A stretch of 64,000 bases of DNA from Pseudomonas abietaniphila (GCF_039697315.1 NZ_CP155619.1:5208001-5272000), one strand, 5' to 3'. Counted from the stretch's first letter, positions 45,882-54,961 are shown. Program-made: numbers and translations. The notes: generated from the sequence alone by a model not told the origin.

Positions 45882-46781
45882 TTAATCCCAAGGCGACTCC
45901 CGCAGCCTGTTCTCCAGGAAGTCGCGAAACACGCGGATTCTCGGGCTCAGGTGCTTTCTGTTCGAATAGATCAGATACAGCGGCTCTTTTTCCGGCAAGT
46001 CGAAGTCGGTCAGCAGCGGGACGAGTCGCCCGGCGCGGAGGTCTTCGCCGATGTGAAACTGCGCCAGGCGCACGATTCCTGCGCCGCCCAGCGCCATCTC
46101 GCGTAGCAGGTCCCCTTGAGCGAACGCCGCCTTGGGCGCGATGGGGATCGTCACCACGCCCTCCGGTGTCGAGAACCGCCAGTTGTTCCAGGCGCTGGCG
46201 AAGCCGAAGTTGAAGCAGTCATGATCGAGCAAGTCCTGCGGCCGCGACGGTGTGCCTCGTCGGGCCAGGTAAGCGGGCGACGCGCAGGTCATCCACGCGC
46301 TTTCGCCTATCTTTTTCGCCACTCGGGACGAATCAGGCAACACGCCGCTGTGAATCGCGATGTCCAGCCCTTGATCGAAAGTGTCCACGTACTGCGCACC
46401 CACCTGAATGTCGACGGTGAGCCCGGGGTAGTTGGACAGGAATTCCGGCAGCCAGGGCAGAATCTGGTGTTTGGCGAACGTGGTCATGGTGTGAATGCGC
46501 AGCGATCCGCTGACCCGGTTCGGAAAGGCTTCGGCCAACGAGTCCGCTTCTGCCATGGCATTGATGACTTCGCGCGCGCTGAGCAGGTACGCCGAGCCTT
46601 CTTCGGTCAGGGTGAGGCTGCGTGTGCCACGCTGGAAAAGCCGGGCCTGCAAGCGGTTTTCCAGGCGAGTGATCAGCTTGCTCACCGCTGACGGGGTCAG
46701 CCCGTGCGCGCGCCCTGCGGCGGAGAAGCTGCCGTGTTCGGTCGCCCACATGAACGCCAGCATCTGTGAGTAGTTATCCAT
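45882..46781 (-). CDS. LysR-family transcriptional regulator
   Basis: 299 residues. The N-terminal helix-turn-helix (about 5-62) has FMWATEHGSFSAAGRAHGLT and SAVSKLITRLENRLQARLF. The rest is the effector-binding domain, with DINPV-like DIAIHSGVLPDSSRV. It lies downstream of a cupin gene on the same strand and converges on the XRE-cupin gene; the target is unknown. Small members with WNNWRFSTPEGVV often regulate nearby oxidoreductases, but none is here. Confidence 0.92.
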   Translation of the reverse strand: MDNYSQMLAFMWATEHGSFSAAGRAHGLTPSAVSKLITRLENRLQARLFQRGTRSLTLTEEGSAYLLSAREVINAMAEADSLAEAFPNRVSGSLRIHTMTTFAKHQILPWLPEFLSNYPGLTVDIQVGAQYVDTFDQGLDIAIHSGVLPDSSRVAKKIGESAWMTCASPAYLARRGTPSRPQDLLDHDCFNFGFASAWNNWRFSTPEGVVTIPIAPKAAFAQGDLLREMALGGAGIVRLAQFHIGEDLRAGRLVPLLTDFDLPEKEPLYLIYSNRKHLSPRIRVFRDFLENRLRESPWD

Positions 46782-46886
46782 CTGCTCTCTCGCGACCGCT
46801 TACGATTTGCTACGCAGCCTGCCAGTATTTCGACCCTTGAACAACAAACGCGCCCACGGCGCGCCTGTTGTGTCTTGCGGCGGGAC

Positions 46887-47423
46887 TCAGCGGATGAACT
46901 GCTCGATGTAGTCGTCCGGCAGGCCCAGGGATTTGTAATGTTTACGTGCGGCTTCAAGCTTGGTGAACACGTCTTCGTAACCGACCGCGACACCCTGCGG
47001 ATCGACATAGGTGTAGCCGCCCTGGACGTGAAACCAGGTGATCATTTCCTCGACGTCTTCCGGCACGAACAAGGTGTGGGTTTCACCTGGCGGCTCGTAG
47101 GCAAAGGAGCCTTCTTCGGCGACCCAGTCGTGTTCCAGGTAATACCAGCGACCCTTCAACACGATCGCGTGGACACCGCCGCTGTGACGATGACGGGACA
47201 GCACGCCACTCTGGCGGACACGCAGCAGGTTGATGTAATAGCCCCCGGTGGTGCTAAGCAGCAACGGCTTGAACGAAACGGAACTGGTCACCGGCACCCA
47301 GAGGTTATCGTCGTCGAGCCAGGTGGTGAGTACGCCAGCGTGCACCATGTCCGGCGTCATGAACGGCACTTGTGGCAATTGATAGGGGATGGCGAGTTCG
47401 TCTGGCTTGGCGGGTGTGCTCAT
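46887..47423 (-). CDS. Cupin protein, 2,4'-dihydroxyacetophenone dioxygenase-like
   Basis: 178 residues from the ATG at 47423 (MSTPAKPDELAIPYQL); earlier in-frame codons back to 47531 read poorly. The metal-binding cupin motif is visible as SRHRHSGGVHAIVLKGRWYY with H, H and E-equivalents, and YEPPGETHTLFVP. Family members include a dioxygenase that cleaves dihydroxyacetophenone, but many homologues are of unknown activity. It is followed by the LysR gene on the same strand, 105 bp away. Confidence 0.82.
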   Translation of the reverse strand: MSTPAKPDELAIPYQLPQVPFMTPDMVHAGVLTTWLDDDNLWVPVTSSVSFKPLLLSTTGGYYINLLRVRQSGVLSRHRHSGGVHAIVLKGRWYYLEHDWVAEEGSFAYEPPGETHTLFVPEDVEEMITWFHVQGGYTYVDPQGVAVGYEDVFTKLEAARKHYKSLGLPDDYIEQFIR

Positions 47424-47644
47424 TGGCGTCTGCTCACGGTAGGTGATCTGAATCCCGGGATGCTCAAATGTCCAGGGTTGAGAGCAGCCTATGCCCTTCG
47501 TGAAAGAGGAAAAAGCCCCTCGCGAGCACACCTGCTGTGAACGTACGTCACAGGTAATGGCCTCGCCCGTGCAATAATGTACAAGACGTTCCAGGCGGGT
47601 GCCCCTTAGATTGACGGCTCCACCAGACCTCCCGGAGCCCTCTC

Positions 47645-48025
47645 ATGTCTATTGCTTCGAACGCCCATCACCCCGTCAACTTCGCCCAGAAATACAGCCT
47701 GTTCACTGAGCAATGGCAGCCCAAGGTCGTTGCTCAAATGAACGACTACCAGTTCAAACTGGCGCGTCTGGAAGGGGATTTCCTGTGGCATAGCCACGCC
47801 GACACCGACGAAACCTTCATCGTGCTCGAAGGCTGCCTACGCATCGATTTTCGTGATGGCTTTGTCGAGCTCAACGCGGGCGAGTTATACGTCGTGCCAA
47901 AGGGCGTGGAGCACAAACCCTATGCCGAAAAGGAAGTGAAGCTGATGCTGATCGAGCCGACCGGCGTGATCAATACCGGTGACGACACCAACGAGCGCAC
48001 GGCACAGAACGATGTATGGATCTGA
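47645..48025 (+). CDS. Small cupin-fold protein
   Basis: 126 residues with GGAG 7 nt before the ATG. The two conserved cupin motifs are HSHADTDETFIVLEGCLRID and FVELNAGELYVVPKGVEHKP, with the metal ligands H, H, E and H all present. It is a single-domain cupin, probably metal-dependent, of unknown reaction. It stands alone and is followed by the interleaved inverted repeats at 48033-48100 and a convergent LysR gene. Confidence 0.87.
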   Translation: MSIASNAHHPVNFAQKYSLFTEQWQPKVVAQMNDYQFKLARLEGDFLWHSHADTDETFIVLEGCLRIDFRDGFVELNAGELYVVPKGVEHKPYAEKEVKLMLIEPTGVINTGDDTNERTAQNDVWI

Positions 48026-48032
48026 GTGTTGA

Positions 48033-48100
48033 GGCGTCTGAACCAGCGCATCCGGACGAAGACTGAGTTTCAGACGCCGCAGAAGTGAAATCCGTCCGGA
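48033..48100. other. Interleaved inverted repeats (A-B-A'-B')
   Basis: A is GGCGTCTGAA (48033-48042) with its complement TTCAGACGCC at 48069-48078. B is TCCGGACG (48051-48058) with its complement CGTCCGGA at 48093-48100. Because B starts inside the loop of A and ends outside it, the two stems can form together only as a pseudoknot, or as two mutually exclusive hairpins. It lies 8 nt after the cupin stop, between convergent genes, with no T-run. Confidence 0.65.
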
Positions 48101-48123
48101 GCCTTCAGTGTTTCCAAGGGTTG

Positions 48124-49008
48124 CTAACTCGGCATCAACACCGCAATCAACGCCCTGACCACCCCCGGCAGGGCGTCCAGTTCCCGGACCAGAATGCTGC
48201 GCTCGCGCACGGCCCATGGCTCGTCCAGCTCAATGGTCACCAGCTTCATGGTCTTGCTGTGCCGAAGTGCCGCCGACTCGGGAATGATGCCGATCCCCAC
48301 GCCCGCTTCGACCATCCGGCAGATCGCTTCGAAGCTCGACACCTGGATCCGCAACGAAAGATTTTGCCCCAGTCGCTCGACGTGATCGCGCAGAAAACTC
48401 AACAACGTGCTGCCCTCGTGCAAACCGATGTGCTGAAACGCCAGGGTCTGTTTGAGCGTGACGGTCTTCTGCTTCGCCAGTTCGTGTCCCTCGGGCACCG
48501 TCAGCACCAGGCGGTCGGTGCTGAAGTGGATGACCTGCAGGCCTGCAGCTTCGACGGGGCCGGCAATGATGCCCATGTCGGTGCTGCCGTCGAGCACACC
48601 GCGCACGATGTCCCGCGATAACCGCTCCTGCAGATCCACCGTCACCCCTGGCCGTTTGGCAAGAAACCCGGCCAGCACTTCTGGCAAAAACTCGGTGACG
48701 GCGGTGGTGTTGGCAAAGATGCGGATGTGGCCGGCCGAGTCGGTCCCGTAATGGGTGAACTCGCTCTTCAGGTAATCCACCTGACTCATGATCAGCCGCG
48801 CGTGCTTGAGCAAACGTTGCCCGGCCGGGGTCAGTTCGACACCCCGGCTGTCGCGATAGAGCAGGCGCGTATCCAGCTGACCCTCAAGCGCCTTGATGCG
48901 CGCACTGGCGGCAGCGGGCGAGAGAAAGGCACGGCGGGCGCCCTGGGTCAGGCTGGGTGATTCACCGATGTGAATGAAGAGGCGCAAGTCAGCCAGGTCG
49001 AAGTGCAT
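48124..49008 (-). CDS. itcR: LysR-type regulator of the itaconate cluster (ItcR-like)
   Basis: 294 residues from the ATG at 49008 (MHFDLADLRLFIHIGESPSL); an upstream start at 49098 would cross the operator. The helix-turn-helix is at about 2-60 and the effector domain follows. It is divergent from the ich operon exactly as PA0877 (ItcR/RipR) is from PA0878-PA0886 in P. aeruginosa, where the protein activates the pathway in response to itaconate. The shared 128-bp spacer holds a clear LysR box at 49032-49054. The symbol is assigned from synteny. Confidence 0.85.
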   Translation of the reverse strand: MHFDLADLRLFIHIGESPSLTQGARRAFLSPAAASARIKALEGQLDTRLLYRDSRGVELTPAGQRLLKHARLIMSQVDYLKSEFTHYGTDSAGHIRIFANTTAVTEFLPEVLAGFLAKRPGVTVDLQERLSRDIVRGVLDGSTDMGIIAGPVEAAGLQVIHFSTDRLVLTVPEGHELAKQKTVTLKQTLAFQHIGLHEGSTLLSFLRDHVERLGQNLSLRIQVSSFEAICRMVEAGVGIGIIPESAALRHSKTMKLVTIELDEPWAVRERSILVRELDALPGVVRALIAVLMPS

Positions 49009-49031
49009 GGTTTGTGTCCGGACATTGCAAT

Positions 49032-49054
49032 GGCGTTCAGCATACATGAACGCC
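49032..49054. promoter_or_regulatory. LysR operator between itcR and ich
   Basis: GGCGTTCA-gcataca-TGAACGCC has perfect 8-bp arms and a 7-bp spacer, and contains the T-N11-A core of LysR sites. It lies 24 bp upstream of the regulator start and 83 bp before ich, the usual place for the recognition site of a divergent LysR activator. Weaker TGCAAATGCAAATT direct repeats follow toward ich. Confidence 0.75.
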
Positions 49055-49136
49055 GGTATATGCAAATGCAAATTCACAGAATGCCGGACAGCTCCCATGA
49101 TCTGCGAATAACAACAAACGCAGAGGGTTCCTTGCC

Positions 49137-49976
49137 ATGAGTGCTTCAGAGTCGCCTGTGGATTTCAGTGCCTGGATCGGACGGACCGAGGAAGCGCAGG
49201 ATCATTTGAGCCATAACCTGATCAAACGGATTGCCGCTACGTTTGGCGAGCCCACGCCTGCCTATGGCGACGCACTGCCGCCGCTGTGGCAGTGGTGTTT
49301 TTTTCAGGAGCCGGTGTTCGAAGCGCAACTGGGCGGTGACGGCCATCCGGCGCGCGGCGGCTTTTTGCCTCCCGCCGACAACCGTAACCGCATGTGGGCC
49401 GGTGGCCGCGTCGAATTCGTCCGGCCGCTGAAAGTCGGCGCGGATGCTCATCGTCTGTCGACCATTCTGCACATTGAAGAAAAGCACGGTCGCACGGGTT
49501 CGCTGCTGTTCGTGACGGTGCGTCACGACTATTCACAGCAGGGCGAACTGTGCGTGCGCGAAGAACAGGACATCGTGTACCGCGAACCCAATCCGCCCAA
49601 GCTCAACAGCGGCGAGCCGCCGGCCCAGGGTGACTGGAGCGAGACTATCGAGCCAACCCCAACTTTGTTGTTCCGCTACTCGGCCGTGACCTTCAACGGT
49701 CATCGCATTCACTACGACTACCCCTACGTGACCGAGACCGAAGGCTATCCAGGCCTGGTGGTTCATGGACCGATGATCGCCACGTTCAACCTGCGTGCCT
49801 TTATCCGTGGCAACCCGGGCAAGCGCGTGCGTCATTTCGCTTATCGCGGCGTCCGGCCGCTGAACGTCCCGGATGCGTTTAGCGTCGGCGGTCGCATCGT
49901 CGAGCCGGGCAAAGCGCAGTTGTGGGCGGGCAATGAAGCCGGTGTCGCGCAGAGCGCTGAAGTCAGCTTCGACTGA
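49137..49976 (+). CDS. ich: Itaconyl-CoA hydratase Ich (MaoC/FAS1-like dehydratase)
   Basis: 279 residues. Two hot-dog folds are expected, with the N-terminal FAS1-type half (about 10-135) and the MaoC-like second half, which holds NGHRIHYDYPYVTETEGYPG, the active-site Asp/His region. It resembles mesaconyl-C4-CoA hydratases and P. aeruginosa Ich (PA0878). It hydrates itaconyl-CoA to (S)-citramalyl-CoA. It is the first gene of the rightward operon. Confidence 0.88.
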   Translation: MSASESPVDFSAWIGRTEEAQDHLSHNLIKRIAATFGEPTPAYGDALPPLWQWCFFQEPVFEAQLGGDGHPARGGFLPPADNRNRMWAGGRVEFVRPLKVGADAHRLSTILHIEEKHGRTGSLLFVTVRHDYSQQGELCVREEQDIVYREPNPPKLNSGEPPAQGDWSETIEPTPTLLFRYSAVTFNGHRIHYDYPYVTETEGYPGLVVHGPMIATFNLRAFIRGNPGKRVRHFAYRGVRPLNVPDAFSVGGRIVEPGKAQLWAGNEAGVAQSAEVSFD

Positions 49977-50039
49977 ACCCTTCTTCTTACAGATCGCCAG
50001 GCCCGGCTGTTCACGGGCGGCTGGCAGACGCGAGCAAGC

Positions 50040-51206
50040 ATGATGAATCCATACGAAAACGAAGACCTGAATGTCATCCGTGAAGGCGTGCGCGCCCTGT
50101 GTGCCGAGTTCCCGGCTGAATACTGGCGCAAGATCGACGAAGAAAAGGGTTTCCCCGAAGCCTTCGTCAAGGCGCTGACCGACGCGGGCTGGCTGTCGGC
50201 GATGATCCCGGAAGAATACGGCGGTTCGGGCCTGGGCCTGGCGGAAGCCTCGGTCATTCTCGAAGAGGTGAACGCCTGCGGCGGCAACTCCGGCACCGTG
50301 CACGGCCAGATGTACAACATGTTCACCCTGTTGCGGCATGGCAGTGAGGAGCAGAAGCGCTTTTACTTGCCCAAGCTCGCCAGTGGCGAACTGCGGCTGC
50401 AATCGATGGGTGTCACCGAGCCCACCACCGGCACCGACACCACCAAGATCAAGACCACGGCGGTGAAGCAGGGCGACAAATACGTGATCAACGGCCAGAA
50501 GGTCTGGATCTCGCGCGTTCAACATTCCGACCTGATGATCCTGCTGGCGCGCACCACCCCGCTGGCCGAGGTGAAAAAGAAATCCGAAGGCATGTCGATC
50601 TTCCTGGTCGACCTGCGGGAAGCCATTGGCAAAGGCCTGACCGTTCAGCCGATCGCCAACATGGTCAACCACGAAACCAACGAATTGTTCTTCGACAACC
50701 TCGAGCTTCCAGCCGACAGTCTGATTGGCGAAGAGGGCAAGGGCTTCAAGTACATCCTCGATGGCCTGAACGCCGAGCGCACCCTGATCGCCGCCGAGTG
50801 CATTGGCGACGGTCGCTGGTTCATCGAAAAGTCCGCGGCCTATGCCCGCGACCGCGTGGTGTTTGGCCGCCCGATCGGCCAGAACCAGGGCGTGCAGTTC
50901 CCGATTGCCGAAGCGCACATCGAGATCGAAGCCGCCGACCTGATGCGCTGGCGTGCCTGCGAGGAATACGACAGCGGCAAGAACGCCGGTGCCAGCGCCA
51001 ACATGGCCAAGTACCTCGCGGCCAAAGCTTCATGGGAAGCGGCCAACGCCTGCCTGCAGACCCACGGCGGTTTCGGCTTTGCCTGCGAATACGACGTGGA
51101 GCGCAAATTCCGCGAGACCCGTCTGTACCAGGTCGCGCCGATCTCCACCAACCTGATTCTTTCCTACGTCGCCGAGCACTTGCTCGAACTGCCACGCAGC
51201 TTCTGA
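50040..51206 (+). CDS. Acyl-CoA dehydrogenase of the itaconate cluster
   Basis: 388 residues with all three acyl-CoA dehydrogenase parts: helical N-terminus (IPEEYGGSGLGLAEASVILE), central beta-domain with the FAD-binding MGVTEPTTGTDTTKIKTTAV, and C-terminal helices with HGGFGFACEYDVERKFRETR. The glutamate base is likely in the C-terminal domain. It corresponds to PA0879 in P. aeruginosa, which travels with the itaconate genes though it is not needed for the three-step core pathway. Oxidation of methylsuccinyl-CoA or a similar C5 compound is plausible. Confidence 0.92.
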   Translation: MMNPYENEDLNVIREGVRALCAEFPAEYWRKIDEEKGFPEAFVKALTDAGWLSAMIPEEYGGSGLGLAEASVILEEVNACGGNSGTVHGQMYNMFTLLRHGSEEQKRFYLPKLASGELRLQSMGVTEPTTGTDTTKIKTTAVKQGDKYVINGQKVWISRVQHSDLMILLARTTPLAEVKKKSEGMSIFLVDLREAIGKGLTVQPIANMVNHETNELFFDNLELPADSLIGEEGKGFKYILDGLNAERTLIAAECIGDGRWFIEKSAAYARDRVVFGRPIGQNQGVQFPIAEAHIEIEAADLMRWRACEEYDSGKNAGASANMAKYLAAKASWEAANACLQTHGGFGFACEYDVERKFRETRLYQVAPISTNLILSYVAEHLLELPRSF

Positions 51207-51216
51207 GGACACCCAG

Positions 51217-52566
51217 ATGAGTCATACCCAGGCGTTGGCGGCCTTTCTCGCCGAGCTGACCTACGAACAGATTCCAGGCCACGTGCTGGACCGGACCGAA
51301 GACCTGTTTCTGGACTGGATCGGCTCCGGCCTCGCCAGTCAGGGCGCGCGGCCGATTCCAATCTTCGAACGATATGCCGAGCGCATGGGGCCGGCAGACG
51401 GCAAGTCGAAGATTCTGGTCAACGGACGTGGCACCTCGGCGTACTTCGCGGCGCTGGTCAACGGCGCGTCTTCGCATCTGGTCGAGCAGGATGACCTGCA
51501 CAACAGTTCGGTGCTGCACCCGGCGACCGTGGTGTTCTCTGCGGCGCTGGCCGCCGCGCAGGACCTGAACAAGTCCGGTCAAGACCTGTTACTGGCTTCG
51601 GTGGCCGGTTACGAAGCCGGGATTCGCATCGGCGAGTTCATGGGCCGCTCGCACTACCGCATCTTCCACACCACGGCCACGGTCGGCACCCTTGCCGCCG
51701 CGGTTGCAGTGGGCAAGTTGCTGGATTTCGACAAAGAGCAGTTCATCAACCTGCTGGGCAGCGCCGGGACGCAGGCGGCCGGTTTATGGGAATTCCTGCG
51801 CGACGCCGCTGATTCGAAACAGCTGCACACCGCCAAAGCGGCGGCGGACGGCTTGCTCGCCGCGTACATGACCCAGGACGGTCTGACCGGCGCGCGCAAC
51901 ATCCTCGAAGGGGATCAGGGCATGGCGGCCGGCATGTCGACCGACAGCGACCCGGGCAAATTGTCCGACCGGCTTGGCTCGCGTTGGGCGCTGGTGGAAA
52001 CCTCGTTCAAGTTCCACGCCTCGTGCCGTCACACGCATCCGGCGGCTGATGCGCTGTTGCACCTGATGCAGCGCGAGCACCTGCGCCATGACCAGATCGC
52101 CAAGGTGGTCACGCGTGTTCACCAAGGAGCGATCGATGTGCTGGGGCGGGTCGATGTGCCGCAGACCGTGCATCAGGCCAAGTTCTCGATGGGCGCCGTG
52201 CTGGGCCTGATCGCCGTGCATGGCAGTGCGCAGCTGATCGAATTCCGTGATCTGGCGCTGACCGATGCTGACGTGGCGGCCTTCCGTGAAAAAGTGACGA
52301 TGGAACTCGACCCTGAAGTCGATGGCGCCTATCCGGCCCGCTGGCTGGGCCGCGTGGTCGTGACCACGACGTCCGGGCAGACCTTCAGCGCGGCGATTGA
52401 CGATCCGAAAGGCGATCCGGGCAACACCCTGTCGCGTCCGGAGCTGGAGGACAAGGTTCAGCGTCTGCTGGCGTTTTCCGGAGCCCGTACGCCGGAGCAG
52501 GGCAAGGCCTTGATCGAGCGCGTCTGGCACCTGCGCGATGCGCGGGATTTGGCTGATTTGGTTTAA
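51217..52566 (+). CDS. MmgE/PrpD-family protein
   Basis: 449 residues, full length for the family. Recognisable segments are VNGASSHLVEQDDLHNSSVL near 85, AGYEAGIRIGEFMG, and FKFHASCRHTHPAADALL near 265, which carry histidines and aspartates at the probable active site. Members include 2-methylcitrate dehydratase (PrpD) and cis-aconitate decarboxylase, the itaconate-forming enzyme. It corresponds to PA0881. It lies 10 nt after the acyl-CoA dehydrogenase. Its exact substrate, perhaps a citramalate or aconitate-type acid, is not determined. Confidence 0.9.
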   Translation: MSHTQALAAFLAELTYEQIPGHVLDRTEDLFLDWIGSGLASQGARPIPIFERYAERMGPADGKSKILVNGRGTSAYFAALVNGASSHLVEQDDLHNSSVLHPATVVFSAALAAAQDLNKSGQDLLLASVAGYEAGIRIGEFMGRSHYRIFHTTATVGTLAAAVAVGKLLDFDKEQFINLLGSAGTQAAGLWEFLRDAADSKQLHTAKAAADGLLAAYMTQDGLTGARNILEGDQGMAAGMSTDSDPGKLSDRLGSRWALVETSFKFHASCRHTHPAADALLHLMQREHLRHDQIAKVVTRVHQGAIDVLGRVDVPQTVHQAKFSMGAVLGLIAVHGSAQLIEFRDLALTDADVAAFREKVTMELDPEVDGAYPARWLGRVVVTTTSGQTFSAAIDDPKGDPGNTLSRPELEDKVQRLLAFSGARTPEQGKALIERVWHLRDARDLADLV

Positions 52567-52582
52567 AGCGAACGCCAACCTT

Positions 52583-52716
52583 TGTAGGAGCGTGGCTTGT
52601 CCCGCGATCTGCCGCGTAGTGGCAGCAAATTCAGAGTCCCGGAGTGTCTGGCATACCGAGGTGTCTGGTTTTACTGCCGGTTCCCGGCAGATCGCGGGAC
52701 AAGCCACGCTCCTACA
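52583..52716. repeat. Long perfect inverted repeat inside the itaconate operon
   Basis: The left arm (52583-52614) begins TGTAGGAGCGTGGCTTGTCC and the right arm (52685-52716) is its exact 32-bp complement. The 70-bp loop ends with the hairpin CTGCCGG-TTC-CCGGCAG. It fills most of the spacer between the MmgE/PrpD gene and ict and belongs to the same family as the copies at 58.8-59.1 kb. Confidence 0.92.
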
Positions 52717-52742
52717 ACGAAGCGTATGAGAGGTTTCCACAC

Positions 52743-53942
52743 ATGACTCAACAAAACCCCCGTCCACTGGACGGCATCACCGTGGTCAGTCTGGAGCACG
52801 CGATCGCGGCGCCGTTCTGCACGCGGCAACTGGCCGATCTGGGCGCACGCGTGATAAAGGTCGAGCGCCCGGGCGTCGGCGATTTCGCCCGTGGCTATGA
52901 CCAGCGTGTCGATGGCCTGGCCTCGCATTTCGTCTGGACCAACCGCTCCAAGGAAAGCCTGACCCTGGACCTCAAGCAGGACCAAGCGGGCGACATTCTC
53001 GAGTCCTTGCTCGGTAACGCCGACGTGCTGGTACAGAACCTGGCGCCGGGTGCGGCGGCGCGCATGGGCCTGTCGTTCGAGGCGCTGCATGCGCGTTTTC
53101 CACGGCTGATCGTTTGCGATATTTCCGGCTACGGCGAAGGCGGCCCTTATGAAAAGAAGAAAGCCTACGACTTGCTGATTCAGAGCGAAGGCGGCTTTCT
53201 CTCGGTGACCGGCGGCCCAGGCGAAAACGAAATGGCCAAGGCTGGATGCTCTATCGCTGACATCGCCGCCGGCATGTACGCGTACACCGGGATCCTGTCG
53301 GCGTTGTTGCTGCGCGACAAGACCGGGGAGGGCAGCCGCATCGACGTCAGCATGCTGGAAAGCCTGGTGGAGTGGATGGGCTATCCGATGTACTACGCCT
53401 ACAACGGCGCGCCTCAGCCTCCACGGGCGGGCGCTTCACACTCGACCATCTACCCTTACGGGCCGTTCCCGACGGGGGGTGGTGGCACGATCATGCTGGG
53501 GCTGCAGAACGAGCGCGAGTGGGCGCTGTTCTGCGAAAAGGTGCTGCTGGACAAGGCATTGGCCACCGACGCGCGTTTCTCGGCCAATTTCAAACGCTCG
53601 GAAAACCGTGAGGTGCTGCGGCAGATCATTGTCGATGGCTTTGCCTCGTTGAGCGTCGACGAAGTGGTCGCGCGGCTTGAAGACGCGCAGATCGCCAATG
53701 CGCGCGTCAATGACATGCAAGGCGTCTGGAATCACCCTCAGCTCAAGGCCCGCGACAGCTGGCGCGAAGTGGACAGCCCGTCTGGTCCGTTGCCTTCGTT
53801 GTTGCCTCCTGGACGCAACACAGCGTTCACCCCGCGCATGGATGGCGTGCCGGGATTGGGGCAGCACACGGGCAGCATCCTTGGCGAGCTGGGGTTCAGT
53901 GCCGAGGAGCAGGCGCGGATGCTGGCGGCCGGGGTGGTTTGA
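52743..53942 (+). CDS. ict: Itaconate CoA-transferase Ict (CaiB/BaiF family III)
   Basis: 399 residues from the ATG at 52743, with GAGAGG 9 nt upstream; earlier in-frame codons lie in the inverted repeat and are not used. Family III features are VVSLEHAIAAPFCTRQLADL at the N-terminus, the FVWTNRSKESLTLDLK region and DISGYGEGGPY, with the nucleophilic aspartate near residue 175 (GCSIADIAAGMYAYTGILSA). It transfers CoA from succinyl-CoA to itaconate. It matches PA0882. Confidence 0.9.
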   Translation: MTQQNPRPLDGITVVSLEHAIAAPFCTRQLADLGARVIKVERPGVGDFARGYDQRVDGLASHFVWTNRSKESLTLDLKQDQAGDILESLLGNADVLVQNLAPGAAARMGLSFEALHARFPRLIVCDISGYGEGGPYEKKKAYDLLIQSEGGFLSVTGGPGENEMAKAGCSIADIAAGMYAYTGILSALLLRDKTGEGSRIDVSMLESLVEWMGYPMYYAYNGAPQPPRAGASHSTIYPYGPFPTGGGGTIMLGLQNEREWALFCEKVLLDKALATDARFSANFKRSENREVLRQIIVDGFASLSVDEVVARLEDAQIANARVNDMQGVWNHPQLKARDSWREVDSPSGPLPSLLPPGRNTAFTPRMDGVPGLGQHTGSILGELGFSAEEQARMLAAGVV

Positions 53943-53972
53943 ATGACCTCAAACTCCGGCCAACCGCCGGAC

Positions 53973-54081
53973 CTGTAAGAGCGAGCTTGTTCTGGGCGGC
54001 ATTCCGACGAAAGCACTGGGGCAGTTGACGCAATCAGTGTCGGATGTACGGGCCTCTTTGCGAGCAAGCTCGCTCTCACAG
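53973..54081. repeat. REP pair between ict and ccl
   Basis: CTGTAAGAGCGAGCTTGTTCTGG at the left and TTGCGAGCAAGCTCGCTCTCACAG at the right, inverted, with about 60 bp between. It lies in the 194-bp spacer and so within the operon transcript. Confidence 0.8.
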
Positions 54082-54136
54082 AATTTCCATTCGCAGGTCA
54101 TTGCTAGTTGAATTTCATTTTCAGGAGCGCTTCACC

Positions 54137-54961
54137 ATGCCCCCATCCACCGTCCGCTCCGCACTGTTCGTGCCTGGCAGTCGACCCGAACGCTTCGCCA
54201 AAGCCCTGGCGGCTGGCGCCGATGCGGTGATCGTCGACTTCGAAGATGCCGTCGAAGAACCGCTCAAACGTCAGGCCCGGGATCATCTGGCGGCGTTTCT
54301 CCAGGCTAATCCGCAGGTGTCGCTCTGGGTGCGTGTCAACGCTCCCGATCACGCCGAGCACGCTGCGGATCTGGCGTTCTGCAAGCAGCACGCCGGGGTC
54401 ACCGGCATGTTGCTGCCCAAAGTCGAAAGTGCCGCGCACGTGGCTGCCGTCTGGCAAACCGGTAAACCGGTCTGGCCGATCATCGAAAGCGCCAAAGGCT
54501 TACTGGCGCTGGAAGCCATCGCGCATGCACCGGGCGTGGAGCGCCTGTCGTTCGGCGGACTGGACCTGGCGCTTGACCTGAACCTCAACAGCGGCACGCC
54601 CGCTGCGCAGATGTTTCTCGATCAGGCGCGGATGTCGGTGCAGTTGCATTCCCGAGGCGCGGGGCTGTTGCCGCCACTGGACGGCGTGCATCCCGCCATC
54701 GGCGACCCCGACGGCCTGCACCGCGCGATTCGACATGCCTATGACATGGGCTATGGCGGTGCGCTGTGCATTCATCCCAAACAGGTGCCGGTCATCCATG
54801 CCGCGCTCGCGCCCAGTGCAGACGATCTGGGCTGGGCACAGCGGGTGGTGGACGCGAGTCTGGCTGCGAAAGGGGCCGGGGCGTTTCAACTCGACGGACA
54901 AATGGTCGATGCGCCGGTTTTGTTGCGTGCGCAGCGCCTGCTGGCGTTGGCGAATCAGTAA
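54137..54961 (+). CDS. ccl: (S)-citramalyl-CoA lyase Ccl (CitE-like)
   Basis: 274 residues from the ATG at 54137, with AGGAG upstream. The CitE/HpcH aldolase fold is recognised by RSALFVPGSRPERFAKALA, the magnesium-binding D-x-E of VIVDFEDAVEEPLK, LLPKVESAAHV and CIHPKQVPVIHAAL. It splits (S)-citramalyl-CoA into acetyl-CoA and pyruvate, the last step of itaconate breakdown. It matches PA0883. Confidence 0.9.
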   Translation: MPPSTVRSALFVPGSRPERFAKALAAGADAVIVDFEDAVEEPLKRQARDHLAAFLQANPQVSLWVRVNAPDHAEHAADLAFCKQHAGVTGMLLPKVESAAHVAAVWQTGKPVWPIIESAKGLLALEAIAHAPGVERLSFGGLDLALDLNLNSGTPAAQMFLDQARMSVQLHSRGAGLLPPLDGVHPAIGDPDGLHRAIRHAYDMGYGGALCIHPKQVPVIHAALAPSADDLGWAQRVVDASLAAKGAGAFQLDGQMVDAPVLLRAQRLLALANQ

